64,000 bases of DNA. It comes from CAVZMI01 sp050011775. Lineage in GTDB: Bacteria > Bacteroidota > Ignavibacteria > UBA10030 > CAVZMI01. This document shows, in pieces, positions 1 through 7,350 of the stretch. The stretch lies in contig JBEKIL010000009.1 in NCBI GenBank assembly GCA_050011775.1, positions 62,001 through 126,000 of the forward strand, given 5' to 3'. Numbering within the stretch: the first letter of the stretch is position 1; every line of letters begins with the position of its first letter. Below the pieces are notes generated by a model. It was given only the letters and a program-made list of their open reading frames with translations. It was not told the DNA's origin and did no database searches. Position numbers and translations under genes: made by a program.

Positions 1-203
1 CTATTCGACCCGATGGGATTGATAGATCAATTCTTATAAGGAGTGAAGATGTCACGAGGTGTTTTCAGGAATACTTCGAGGCCGTCTGGAATGCTAGCAT
101 TCCCCTGAAGGAAGGTGGTCAAGTATTCCCTCATGTACTTGATGAGTTTGAGAGTAATTTAACTCAACAACGCACGCGATCAAAAAGGGCGATTTCTAAA
201 TGA
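1..203 (+). CDS. C-terminal fragment of a protein cut by the window edge
   Basis: An open frame enters from the left edge in phase with base 3 and ends at the TGA at 201-203, giving 66 codons of a C-terminus. The end is rich in Lys, Arg and Ser and has a segment that reads FQEYFEAVWNASIPL, a pattern that reminds me of the C-terminal effector part of phospholipase-D-like or stress-type regulators (Phe/Trp-rich 'YFxxxW'). That resemblance is inference only. The other two + frames are closed by stops within the first 40 bases, so this is the only frame that can be coding. No family can be named from what is visible. Confidence 0.5.
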   Translation, partial: IRPDGIDRSILIRSEDVTRCFQEYFEAVWNASIPLKEGGQVFPHVLDEFESNLTQQRTRSKRAISK

Positions 204-365
204 ATTTTCACACCCAACTTCGGCTAACAGCAGGCATAACGATCCTTGCTTATTTAGTAATGTCGATGTTAAATCTTGAAAAACGAAATCAGTTGTGCTC
301 GCTCCACACTTTTGCTCACATCGAATGGATCATTAATCATTCGCATAAGTACAGCGTAATGCCTG

Positions 366-540
366 CACACGTTAACCGAAAGTCAGCCCAATGCATTCTT
401 CTTTCTCACCCGGAGGATTAGAAATGATCAAGGCAACAGAGATGAAAAAAGCAGAAATTTTAGCATACAAACGGCAGGCTGTCGTGAGAGCAAAGGCATA
501 TATTGATACACTGAAAGAGCTGGATCGAGAGATCGACCAA
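366..540 (+). pseudogene. Scrambled remnant of the PEP-mutase/ICL-family gene next door
   Basis: This stretch is a shortened copy of pieces of the intact gene at 1432-2280. Bases 366-460 match 1372-1470, including the ribosome binding site (CCCGGAGGATTAGAAATG) and the first 13 codons. The match continues through the 'acaaacggcaggctgt' stretch after a short gap, then 481-501 is identical to 1954-1974, and 500-522 matches 2018-2040 with one change. So at least three separated parts of the parent gene are joined, with the joins at short shared sequences such as 'ggcag' and 'atat'. The remnant stays in frame with the FISUMP lipoprotein that follows, so ribosomes starting at ATG 424 would read through into it. 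Confidence 0.75.
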
Positions 541-561
541 CTGTGTTCAAGCAGTACGATT

Positions 562-1308
562 ATGAACAGCCTTAAAAAAATAAGTATTGCAGTTTGTATG
601 TTTGCGGTTGCCGCAGTACTGTTTAATGGATGCAAAAATGGTGGTGATGACACAAACGGCAAAACTACCGCAGCATTTAACCTAGGTAAAACCTACGAAA
701 CCATGACCGACCAGGACGGAAATGAGTATGAAACCATCACCATTGGTACACAAACATGGATGGCAGAAAACTTGCGTACCACGCACTACCGCAATGGCGA
801 AGACATACCCGAAGTGACCGACAATACGGCGTGGACAAGATTAAGCACGGGGGCATATTGTAATTATAATAACACCCGAAACAGCGATACTATTGCAACG
901 TATGGCAGATTGTATAATTGGTATGCGGTTTCTGACAGTAGAAACATATGTCCCAAAGGATGGCACGTTCCCACCAATGCAGATTGGATAACATTAATAA
1001 CTTATCTTGGAGGAGATAGTGTAGCAGGCGGAAAAATGAAAGAAACCAGAACAGCACATTGGATAACTCCAAATACAGGTGCAAGCAATGAAAGTGGTTT
1101 CACAGCCCTTCCGGGTGGCGGCCGTGACGAAAATGGAGCGATGGGCAGCGTTGGGAGTGACGGTTACTGGTGGAGCTCTACCGGGCTTAGTACGATCTTT
1201 GTGGACTATGTCTGGTACTGGTCCGTGCACTACAATGACAGCTATGTGAGCAGCAGAAACATCGACAGTGGGAAAAATGGTTATTCTGTTCGCTGCGTAA
1301 AGAATTAG
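562..1308 (+). CDS. FISUMP-domain lipoprotein (Fibrobacter succinogenes major paralogous type)
   Basis: From ATG 562 the protein has 248 residues. It opens with a lipoprotein signal peptide (MNSLKKIS, a hydrophobic core, then the lipobox LFNGC), so it should be exported and lipid-anchored. The rest is a single FISUMP domain (TIGR02145 type): DQDGNEYETITIGTQTWMAE, then CPKGWHVPTNADW, GFTALPGGGRD, YWWSST and a final SVRCVKN, the usual order of this family. Such domains are found on surface proteins of Fibrobacteres and Bacteroidota, and their exact function is not established. The start is ambiguous. The only good Shine-Dalgarno sequence (GGAGG near 420) serves an in-frame ATG at 424, which would put 46 residues of remnant sequence ahead of the signal peptide. 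I prefer 562 because of the signal peptide, although no ribosome binding site precedes it. Confidence 0.85.
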   Translation: MNSLKKISIAVCMFAVAAVLFNGCKNGGDDTNGKTTAAFNLGKTYETMTDQDGNEYETITIGTQTWMAENLRTTHYRNGEDIPEVTDNTAWTRLSTGAYCNYNNTRNSDTIATYGRLYNWYAVSDSRNICPKGWHVPTNADWITLITYLGGDSVAGGKMKETRTAHWITPNTGASNESGFTALPGGGRDENGAMGSVGSDGYWWSSTGLSTIFVDYVWYWSVHYNDSYVSSRNIDSGKNGYSVRCVKN

Positions 1309-1431
1309 GTTATTTGATTATTGGCAACTTTGGAAAATGATAATAACAATAAAATGGTACTGCGTAACTACACACGACATTAACCGAAAGGCAGCTTAAC
1401 GCATTTTTCTTACTCACCCGGAGGATTAGAA

Positions 1432-2280
1432 ATGATCAATGCGACACAGAGGAAAAAAGCAGAAATATTACTCTCCTTACACACAAACGGCAGGCTGTTG
1501 ATTCTGCCTAACATTTGGAACCCGATCGGTGCCCGGATTCTGGAAGCCAAAGGATACCCGGCTGTCGCAACGGCAAGTGCGGCTGTTTCAGCATCTCTTG
1601 GCTATGAGGATGGTGAAAAGATTAGGCTTTCGACACTCATGAATATTATTACACGCATTGCAAGCAGTGTCGATGTTCCGGTCACTGCCGATATTGAGTC
1701 CGGTTATGCGCAAACCATTTCACAGTTGGAGGAAACCATACTACAAGTGATCGACTCAGGAGTTGTCGGTATAAACATAGAGGACAGTCTTGAAGAAGGT
1801 GGTGCTCTACGATCAATTGAAGAACAAAGTGGACGAATAGCGAAAATCAGAGAAGTCTCCGCCCGTCAAGGCTTGCATCTGGTGATCAATGCAAGGGTCG
1901 ATAGTTTTATATCGAACTCTTTTCCGACCCGGGAGTCCAAAATAGAAGAGGCAGTCGTGAGAGCAAAGGCATATTCTGAAGCTGGAGCAGACTGTATCTA
2001 CCCCATGGGCCCGGGGGATATTGATACACTGAAAGAACTGCGAGATCGTATCAATTCTCCCATAAACGTCCTTGCTGCACCCAATGCCGCGCCGCTTCCA
2101 GTCCTACAGGAAATTGGCATTAATCGAGTCAGTTTTGGCCCATTTATATTCAGGTCATGCTTGAAGAAATTTGAAAATATTATTGACGCTTTACGCGATT
2201 TAAAGGGCTATGAGTGCTTTAGTGAGAATATGATGTCCAGAACTGATGCGAATAGCTATCTAATTCATAAGCACGAATAG
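1432..2280 (+). CDS. Isocitrate lyase / PEP mutase family protein
   Basis: The 282-residue protein has the layout of the PEP mutase/isocitrate lyase superfamily, a TIM barrel that makes or breaks C-C or P-C bonds next to a carboxylate. Visible signatures are LPNIWNPIGARILEAKGYPA near the start, ATASAAVSASLGYEDGE, the Mg-binding segment VPVTADIESGY, GVVGINIEDS, and the late INARVDSF and GADCIYPMGP segments. The catalytic loop with Cys (KRCG type) that true isocitrate and methylisocitrate lyases carry is absent, so a role as oxaloacetate decarboxylase, phosphonopyruvate-type enzyme or something similar is more likely. The exact substrate cannot be read. The start has a clear GGAGG. A decayed partial copy of this gene lies upstream at 366-540. 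Confidence 0.85.
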   Translation: MINATQRKKAEILLSLHTNGRLLILPNIWNPIGARILEAKGYPAVATASAAVSASLGYEDGEKIRLSTLMNIITRIASSVDVPVTADIESGYAQTISQLEETILQVIDSGVVGINIEDSLEEGGALRSIEEQSGRIAKIREVSARQGLHLVINARVDSFISNSFPTRESKIEEAVVRAKAYSEAGADCIYPMGPGDIDTLKELRDRINSPINVLAAPNAAPLPVLQEIGINRVSFGPFIFRSCLKKFENIIDALRDLKGYECFSENMMSRTDANSYLIHKHE

Positions 2281-2343
2281 CCTCGGGACAATCGGGATAA
2301 TATAATTTCAGCCACAATTCTACACAGGAGGTAACAATTCTCC

Positions 2344-2946
2344 ATGGTCAATGATCGAAGAAAGACAGGATGGATCTTAGCTGCGGCATCAATTATAATG
2401 TTCAGCCCACTGGCGATGGTCCTAATAGGATACAATATCCCCGTACTTCAGAACCTCGGTTTTGCCAGAGATTCATTTGCCCCTTTGACAATTTGGGTAC
2501 TGGCGATCATTGTAGCAGTCGGATATATAGTTTACACCTTCAGAGTGATTCCATTTGTTGCGAGCATGCAGCGCGAGATTTCTCTGTTCAAACTTCTGGG
2601 TATCGTATCTGCAGTCGTCGGCGGTATTGTCGAAGAAGCTGTGTTCCGACGTTGGCTCATGGATAGTCTGATGTATGGTGGCTTCGGACCGGTAATCCAA
2701 ATTGTATCGTCTGGAGTCCTGTTCGGCATGGCTCATGCCGCCTGGTTACTCGCAAGACGCGAGTTCAAGTTTGCAATTCCAGCGATGTCCTCAACGGCAG
2801 TTCTTGGCGCTTTACTGGCAGCGATATACCTATTGGGCGGAAGGAATCTGGGGCCATGTATATTTGCCCATGTTCTGATTAATATTGTGATTGAGCCCTG
2901 GCTGATGCTATCTTCAGTATCCGGGAAATGGAAAACACTGCAGTAG
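2344..2946 (+). CDS. CPBP family intramembrane glutamic endopeptidase
   Basis: This 200-residue protein has about five membrane-spanning segments and the three motifs of the CPBP (CAAX protease/bacteriocin-processing, Abi) family: EE at residues 97-98 with Arg102 (EEAVFRR), His131 in FGMAH, and His176 with Asn180 (HVLIN). In this family these residues form the in-membrane active site. Substrates are usually unknown and include prenylated proteins, signal peptides and self-immunity targets. An AGGAGGT lies 11 bases before the ATG, which fixes the start. Neighbours give no clue to its substrate. Confidence 0.88.
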   Translation: MVNDRRKTGWILAAASIIMFSPLAMVLIGYNIPVLQNLGFARDSFAPLTIWVLAIIVAVGYIVYTFRVIPFVASMQREISLFKLLGIVSAVVGGIVEEAVFRRWLMDSLMYGGFGPVIQIVSSGVLFGMAHAAWLLARREFKFAIPAMSSTAVLGALLAAIYLLGGRNLGPCIFAHVLINIVIEPWLMLSSVSGKWKTLQ

Positions 2947-3093
2947 CGCAGTTAAACGAAGGAACAACGGCGCGCTTACAAAACGATTTACGCAATGTCC
3001 GCAGGAATTTAAAAGTTACGGACAATTCTATAAACAATATTTAGCAAAAATATCGAGAAACTACACGGCATGTAATTTACCGAGGATGCTAAT

Positions 3094-3759
3094 ATGTCAA
3101 TGATTCAAAGCAAAAATCTAATAATCTCATACTTAACGATGCGAAGATTAATAGGTATTCTGGGAACAGCCTTGCCTATTATAGTCGTAGTAGGGGGATT
3201 TCTACAAAATGGACTTGGTGTACAAGGATCGATAAGTGGTTATTATTATACCAATATGCATGATGTTTTTGTTGGAATACTCTGTGGAGTTTCTCTATTT
3301 CTAATATCGTATAAAGGTTATGAAAAAATTGATGATGTTGTTGCAAACATGAGTGGAATATTTGCGCTGGGAATAATATTTTTCCCGACTTCAATGTATT
3401 GCGGGAAAGTTGTTAAGGTAGGGATGTTTCTTATCGATGATAATATATCCGAGTATATCCATTTGACTTTTGGCGCATTATTTTTTCTTTCATTGTCATT
3501 CAATTCGATGTACCTCTTCACAAAGCGTGAACCGGGTGGTCTTAGTAAGGAAAAAAGGCGAAGAAATATTATATACCGTTTTTGCGGTTTCGTTATGATC
3601 CTGACAATACTCTGTATGATTATGTATACACTATTCTTGAGGGACACACCAATATCGAAAATATACCCGGTATTAATACTCGAATCTATTGCATTATTAG
3701 CGTTCGGTATTTCATGGCTGGTAAAAGGAAATACATTATTTAAAGATAAAAAGTATTAA
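3094..3759 (+). CDS. Multi-pass membrane protein of unknown function
   Basis: The 221-residue protein has about six hydrophobic segments, starting around residues 18-37 and ending near 190-210, with a basic loop (KREPGGLSKEKRRR) around residue 150. The segment SISGYYYTNMHDVFVGILCG resembles a conserved stretch in a family of uncharacterised membrane proteins sometimes labelled DUF998-like. I cannot assign a function. Base composition is clearly more AT-rich than the housekeeping part of the window, and the gene stands alone with a 147-base gap before it and the MITE-like element after it, so recent acquisition is possible. Confidence 0.7.
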   Translation: MSMIQSKNLIISYLTMRRLIGILGTALPIIVVVGGFLQNGLGVQGSISGYYYTNMHDVFVGILCGVSLFLISYKGYEKIDDVVANMSGIFALGIIFFPTSMYCGKVVKVGMFLIDDNISEYIHLTFGALFFLSLSFNSMYLFTKREPGGLSKEKRRRNIIYRFCGFVMILTILCMIMYTLFLRDTPISKIYPVLILESIALLAFGISWLVKGNTLFKDKKY

Positions 3760-3829
3760 TATGGATTATTAAAGAGATGGATACTGCATCTAACAGCACA
3801 AAAAGGATTTTCATCATTAATAAACAGAC

Positions 3830-4265
3830 CTGTCCAAAATAGATATCGCACCCCTACAGGGTGCAGAAGTAATTTTCTTTTGACATTTCTTGGGATTACA
3901 TCCCAAGTTGTAGTATCCGACCCTTCGAGAGTCCCACATACGATGTGGGACGACAGCACTTTAGTGACAGGGTCTAAATGCAACGTGATTTCTGAATTTA
4001 GTATTTTGAATCTGCCTTTAAGACCACCCCAACACTAAAGTGCCATCATCCCGATTCTATCGGGATTCAGGGGGGGTGGGATATGTCCGCAAGGGGCGTA
4101 GCCCCTTGAATCTTATGGGAATGGACATCAAAAACCCTGAAGGGGTGAGATATTTTTCAAGGCGGATCATTAATTATATTTTCATTCTTGAATGATTCTT
4201 TATACCATGTCCAATACTTCATGTTTTCACCGGTTCTTCAATAAGTGTTAATTTATTTTGGACAG
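3830..4265 (+). mobile_element. MITE-like, hairpin-rich noncoding element with 12-bp inverted ends
   Basis: The left end CTGTCCAAAATA (3830-3841) and the right end TATTTTGGACAG (4254-4265) are perfect inverted copies 436 bases apart. Between them no gene is visible, but there are many short dyads: cccctacagggt, cttgggattacatcccaag, gtcccacatacgatgtgggac, atcccgattctatcgggat and aaggggcgtagcccctt. A longer-range pair joins agcactttagtg near 3956 to cactaaagtgc near 4034. This is the appearance of a nonautonomous element or a piled-up set of palindromic repeats. No transposase is present in the window. Confidence 0.5.
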
Positions 4266-4290
4266 CACTGTACCGAAAGGATTCTTAATC

Positions 4291-6300
4291 ATGAATAAAA
4301 AATACTACATAAGACTTACAAGCGTTCTTTTACTGCTAACCTGCGCTCAGGGAAACATTTTTGCGCAAACAAGCCCTGATTATAATTTTCAAGGAGTTCC
4401 ATTTCATCAAGTGACAATCAACGACCAATTCTGGCTGCCGCGTATCGAAATCAATCGTACTGTTACTATTCCTGTATCATTCAGAAAATGTGAAGAAACT
4501 GGACGGGTTAAGAATTTTATCCTTGCTTCGAAAAAGAGCGGCAAATTTCTCACCACTTTTCCTTTCGACGATACGGATATATATAAAATTATCGAAGGCG
4601 CTTCGTTTTCAATGGCTGTCCATCCCGACCCTGCTCTCGATAAATACGTAGATAGCCTCATCGGCATTATAGCACAAGCACAGGAACCCGATGGATATTT
4701 ATATACTGCCCGAACAATAGACCCCCAGAACCCGCACGAATGGGCGGGCAAAGAGCGTTGGGTGAAAGAGTCGATGTCAAGCCATGAGCTTTATAACTCC
4801 GGTCATTTGTTTGAAGCTGCAGCAGCCCATTATATGGCTACAGGAAAACGGAACCTTTTAAACATAGCACTTAAGAATGCGGACTTGTTGAATACTGTCT
4901 TTGGTCCCGGGAAACGAAATGATGCCCCCGGACACGAAATCGTTGAAATGGGCCTGGTACGGCTTTATCGCATTACAGGTGAAAAAAAATATCTTGACCT
5001 TGCCAAATTTTTTATCGATTGCCGCGGCAAAAAGATCGACCCCAAGCGATCTTACTTCCAGGACCATAAACCTATAAACCAACAGGATGAAGCTGTAGGT
5101 CATGCTGTGAGGGCCGGATATTTCTATTCGGGTGTTGCCGATGTAGCCGCATTGACCGGAAATAAGGACTACATTCGGGCAATCGATAGAATTTGGGATA
5201 ATATGGTTTCGAAAAAGTTTTACATTACCGGCGGTATCGGCGCAGTACCCGACGGCGAACGCTTTGGAGAAAACTATGAATTACCCAACCTTACCGCATA
5301 CAATGAAACGTGTGCTGCAATAGCTAATGTCTATTGGAATTACCGTATGTTTCTTTTACACGGCGATTCAAAATACATTGACGTACTGGAACGAAGTCTT
5401 TATAACAATGTAATCTCAGGTGTAGGATTAGATGGTAAAACATTTTTCTATGTGAATCCGCTGGCATGCGATGCTGACTTCAAATTTAACCAGGGAGCAC
5501 TAACCCGTCAGCCCTGGTTCGATTGTTCCTGCTGTCCGACAAATATATGCCGTTTCCTTCCATCGATTCCCGGTTATGTCTACGCGCAGAAGCAAAACGA
5601 TCTTTATGTAAATCTATTTATTGGCAGTTCTGCGAACATCAAGCTCAACGGTAGTATTCCGGTTGAAATCAGTCAGGAAACCCGCTATCCGTGGGATGGT
5701 GCCGTCAAAATAAAGGTGAATCCGACAAAGAAAGCTTTCTTTACCGTAAATCTCCGTATTCCCGGATGGATTCGTAACCAACCTGTCCCGGGTAATTTAT
5801 ACTCTTACATTTCGCCCATTAAAGAAACATTTTCAATTAAGGTGAATGGCAAAGATGCTGAATATAGAACCGAAAACGGTTATGCAGCAATGAAACGCGA
5901 ATGGGAACAGGGTGATATTATTGAATACGTGCTGCCGATGAATATTCATAGAGTATCGGCAAACAATGAAGTTTCTAACGATAGGGGAAAGATTGCTCTT
6001 GAGCGTGGACCTCTTGTTTATTGTCTGGAGGGTATTGATAACGATAGCCAGATTGAAAATATGATTCTCCCGGACAACGCAGAATTGTCGACCTCATTTA
6101 GTACTGATAAATTTAGTGGAGTTAGTACGATAACCGGTGAAGCCGTTATATATAAGGCCGCGTCAGATAGTTTTTCCATTGAGGGTGTTAAATATAAATT
6201 TACTGCAATCCCGTACTGTTTTTGGAACAACAGAGGCATCAATGAAATGAAAGTATGGATTCCTCGCAAAGTTAATACTATCATAATAAATAAGGATTGA
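4291..6300 (+). CDS. Secreted GH127 beta-L-arabinofuranosidase
   Basis: From ATG 4291 (after GAAAGG) the product has 669 residues and a signal peptide ending near FAQ. It matches glycoside hydrolase family 127 (formerly DUF1680), whose characterised member HypBA1 releases beta-L-arabinofuranose from plant hydroxyproline-linked arabinans using a zinc-held cysteine nucleophile. The key residues are visible: NETC with Glu339 and Cys341, and the Cys414-Cys415 pair in CSCCPTN, corresponding to the Glu and three Cys zinc ligands of HypBA1. An (alpha/alpha) barrel-type N-terminal part is followed by beta-rich C-terminal domains. The enzyme probably acts in the periplasm or at the surface on plant-derived glycans. 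It is not in a recognisable polysaccharide utilisation locus, since no SusC/D pair is nearby. The gene starts inside the right end of the MITE-like element's flank. Confidence 0.9.
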   Translation: MNKKYYIRLTSVLLLLTCAQGNIFAQTSPDYNFQGVPFHQVTINDQFWLPRIEINRTVTIPVSFRKCEETGRVKNFILASKKSGKFLTTFPFDDTDIYKIIEGASFSMAVHPDPALDKYVDSLIGIIAQAQEPDGYLYTARTIDPQNPHEWAGKERWVKESMSSHELYNSGHLFEAAAAHYMATGKRNLLNIALKNADLLNTVFGPGKRNDAPGHEIVEMGLVRLYRITGEKKYLDLAKFFIDCRGKKIDPKRSYFQDHKPINQQDEAVGHAVRAGYFYSGVADVAALTGNKDYIRAIDRIWDNMVSKKFYITGGIGAVPDGERFGENYELPNLTAYNETCAAIANVYWNYRMFLLHGDSKYIDVLERSLYNNVISGVGLDGKTFFYVNPLACDADFKFNQGALTRQPWFDCSCCPTNICRFLPSIPGYVYAQKQNDLYVNLFIGSSANIKLNGSIPVEISQETRYPWDGAVKIKVNPTKKAFFTVNLRIPGWIRNQPVPGNLYSYISPIKETFSIKVNGKDAEYRTENGYAAMKREWEQGDIIEYVLPMNIHRVSANNEVSNDRGKIALERGPLVYCLEGIDNDSQIENMILPDNAELSTSFSTDKFSGVSTITGEAVIYKAASDSFSIEGVKYKFTAIPYCFWNNRGINEMKVWIPRKVNTIIINKD

Positions 6301-6340
6301 AGGAATTAACATACGCTGACAGAACCCATAGAAGCCTATT

Positions 6341-6601
6341 ATGAAATACAATCTGCAGTTGAAATCCGTTTATCTTGATGCGGTCGAGAGCCAATTGCGC
6401 AATAATAATCCACCGGAAACCCGGGAGACGCTTGAACGACTGCGGGAGGAAGGATTAAGCGAGGATGATGCAAAGCTCCTTATCGCATCCGCAATCGCAG
6501 CCGAAAGTTATTTCATTTTAAAGTCCAGGACTGAATTCAATCTCGAGAGGTTTGTCCGTAATCTGAAACGGTTGCCGGATCAGTCGTTTGACAGCGAGTG
6601 A
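6341..6601 (+). CDS. Small helical protein of unknown function
   Basis: An 86-residue, charged, mostly helical protein follows the GH127 gene after 40 bases. It has the pattern RNNNPPETRETLERLREEG, then SEDDAKLLIASAIAAE and a C-terminal NLERFVRNLKRLP. Codon use and amino acid make-up look like a real protein, and small proteins with a similar 'PPETRxTLxRLxxEGxSxxDA' arrangement are found in many bacteria without a known role. It has neither a signal peptide nor a membrane segment, so it should be cytoplasmic. The ribosome binding site is weak. Confidence 0.7.
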   Translation: MKYNLQLKSVYLDAVESQLRNNNPPETRETLERLREEGLSEDDAKLLIASAIAAESYFILKSRTEFNLERFVRNLKRLPDQSFDSE

Positions 6602-7350
6602 TATACACCTCGAAGCTTCTATTTCTACAGGCGTCAAGTCGGTTCATTTACCGAAACGAAAAAAATAATATTGATAAGGTAAGGGTAACTAACAACCAGG
6701 AAGATGGAGAATGGAAATACCCCAGGTGATTTAAATCTACGATAAAAAGTAAATTTTTATGGATAGAGTGAATCACCAACTCTGACTACTTTTACAGAAT
6801 TTAACTTGCTTCTTTTATCGTTACTACTTACGTTCTACTAACATACACCGACGAACTATTCGTCTATATTTTTTAGGCGAAATAATATTCGTGAAGAAAA
6901 TATAGATAGTATAAACACACATACTTCTTAAAGGCCACTCGAGAAATTCCATTTTTGGTTTTTCAGGATAGGTTTAATTAAAAATATTTTTCGGATTTTT
7001 GTGCTGATGGTTTTCATATTCACTAATACAAACCAATTGTATTGCTTAATGAGTTCCAACTAATGGACCGTGTACTGGAACTATTATTTCTTTAACTATC
7101 GGCGTCAGCGCTACGAATCACTATGCAGGGATTTGGAATTGCGGTGTATGGCTGAGGGCTCTGTCCGAAATGATCACTGGAATTGAGGTAAAATAAAAAT
7201 AGATTCCTCCCCAGGATATCATCCCGGATTTGTGTGTTGATTTTCTGGATGATGTTAAAAAATACCGACGATTGACTAGAAGTAAGGACATCGAATAATT
7301 CTTAACTATTTGAAAACAACTGAATCATTACAAGGCTGGTGTTGGCTGCC
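6602..7350. other. Long AT-rich gap without a convincing intact gene
   Basis: About 750 bases separate the small protein gene from the giant surface protein. The first 450 bases are AT-rich and show nothing I can name. Between about 7062 and 7298 two adjoining frames read like protein: one encodes a stretch containing NYRRQRYESLCRDLEL, and another ends with DLCVDFLDDVKKYRRLTRSK before a stop. They may be a frameshifted remnant of a lost gene. The promoter of the giant gene must lie in this gap, but I cannot point to it with confidence. Confidence 0.4.

Noticed and set aside
200..421. 73-codon + frame between the left-edge fragment and the FISUMP gene
   Set aside because: Its second half overlaps the copied upstream region of the ICL-family gene, it has no protein-like pattern, and its start lies within the previous stop region. 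It looks like chance.
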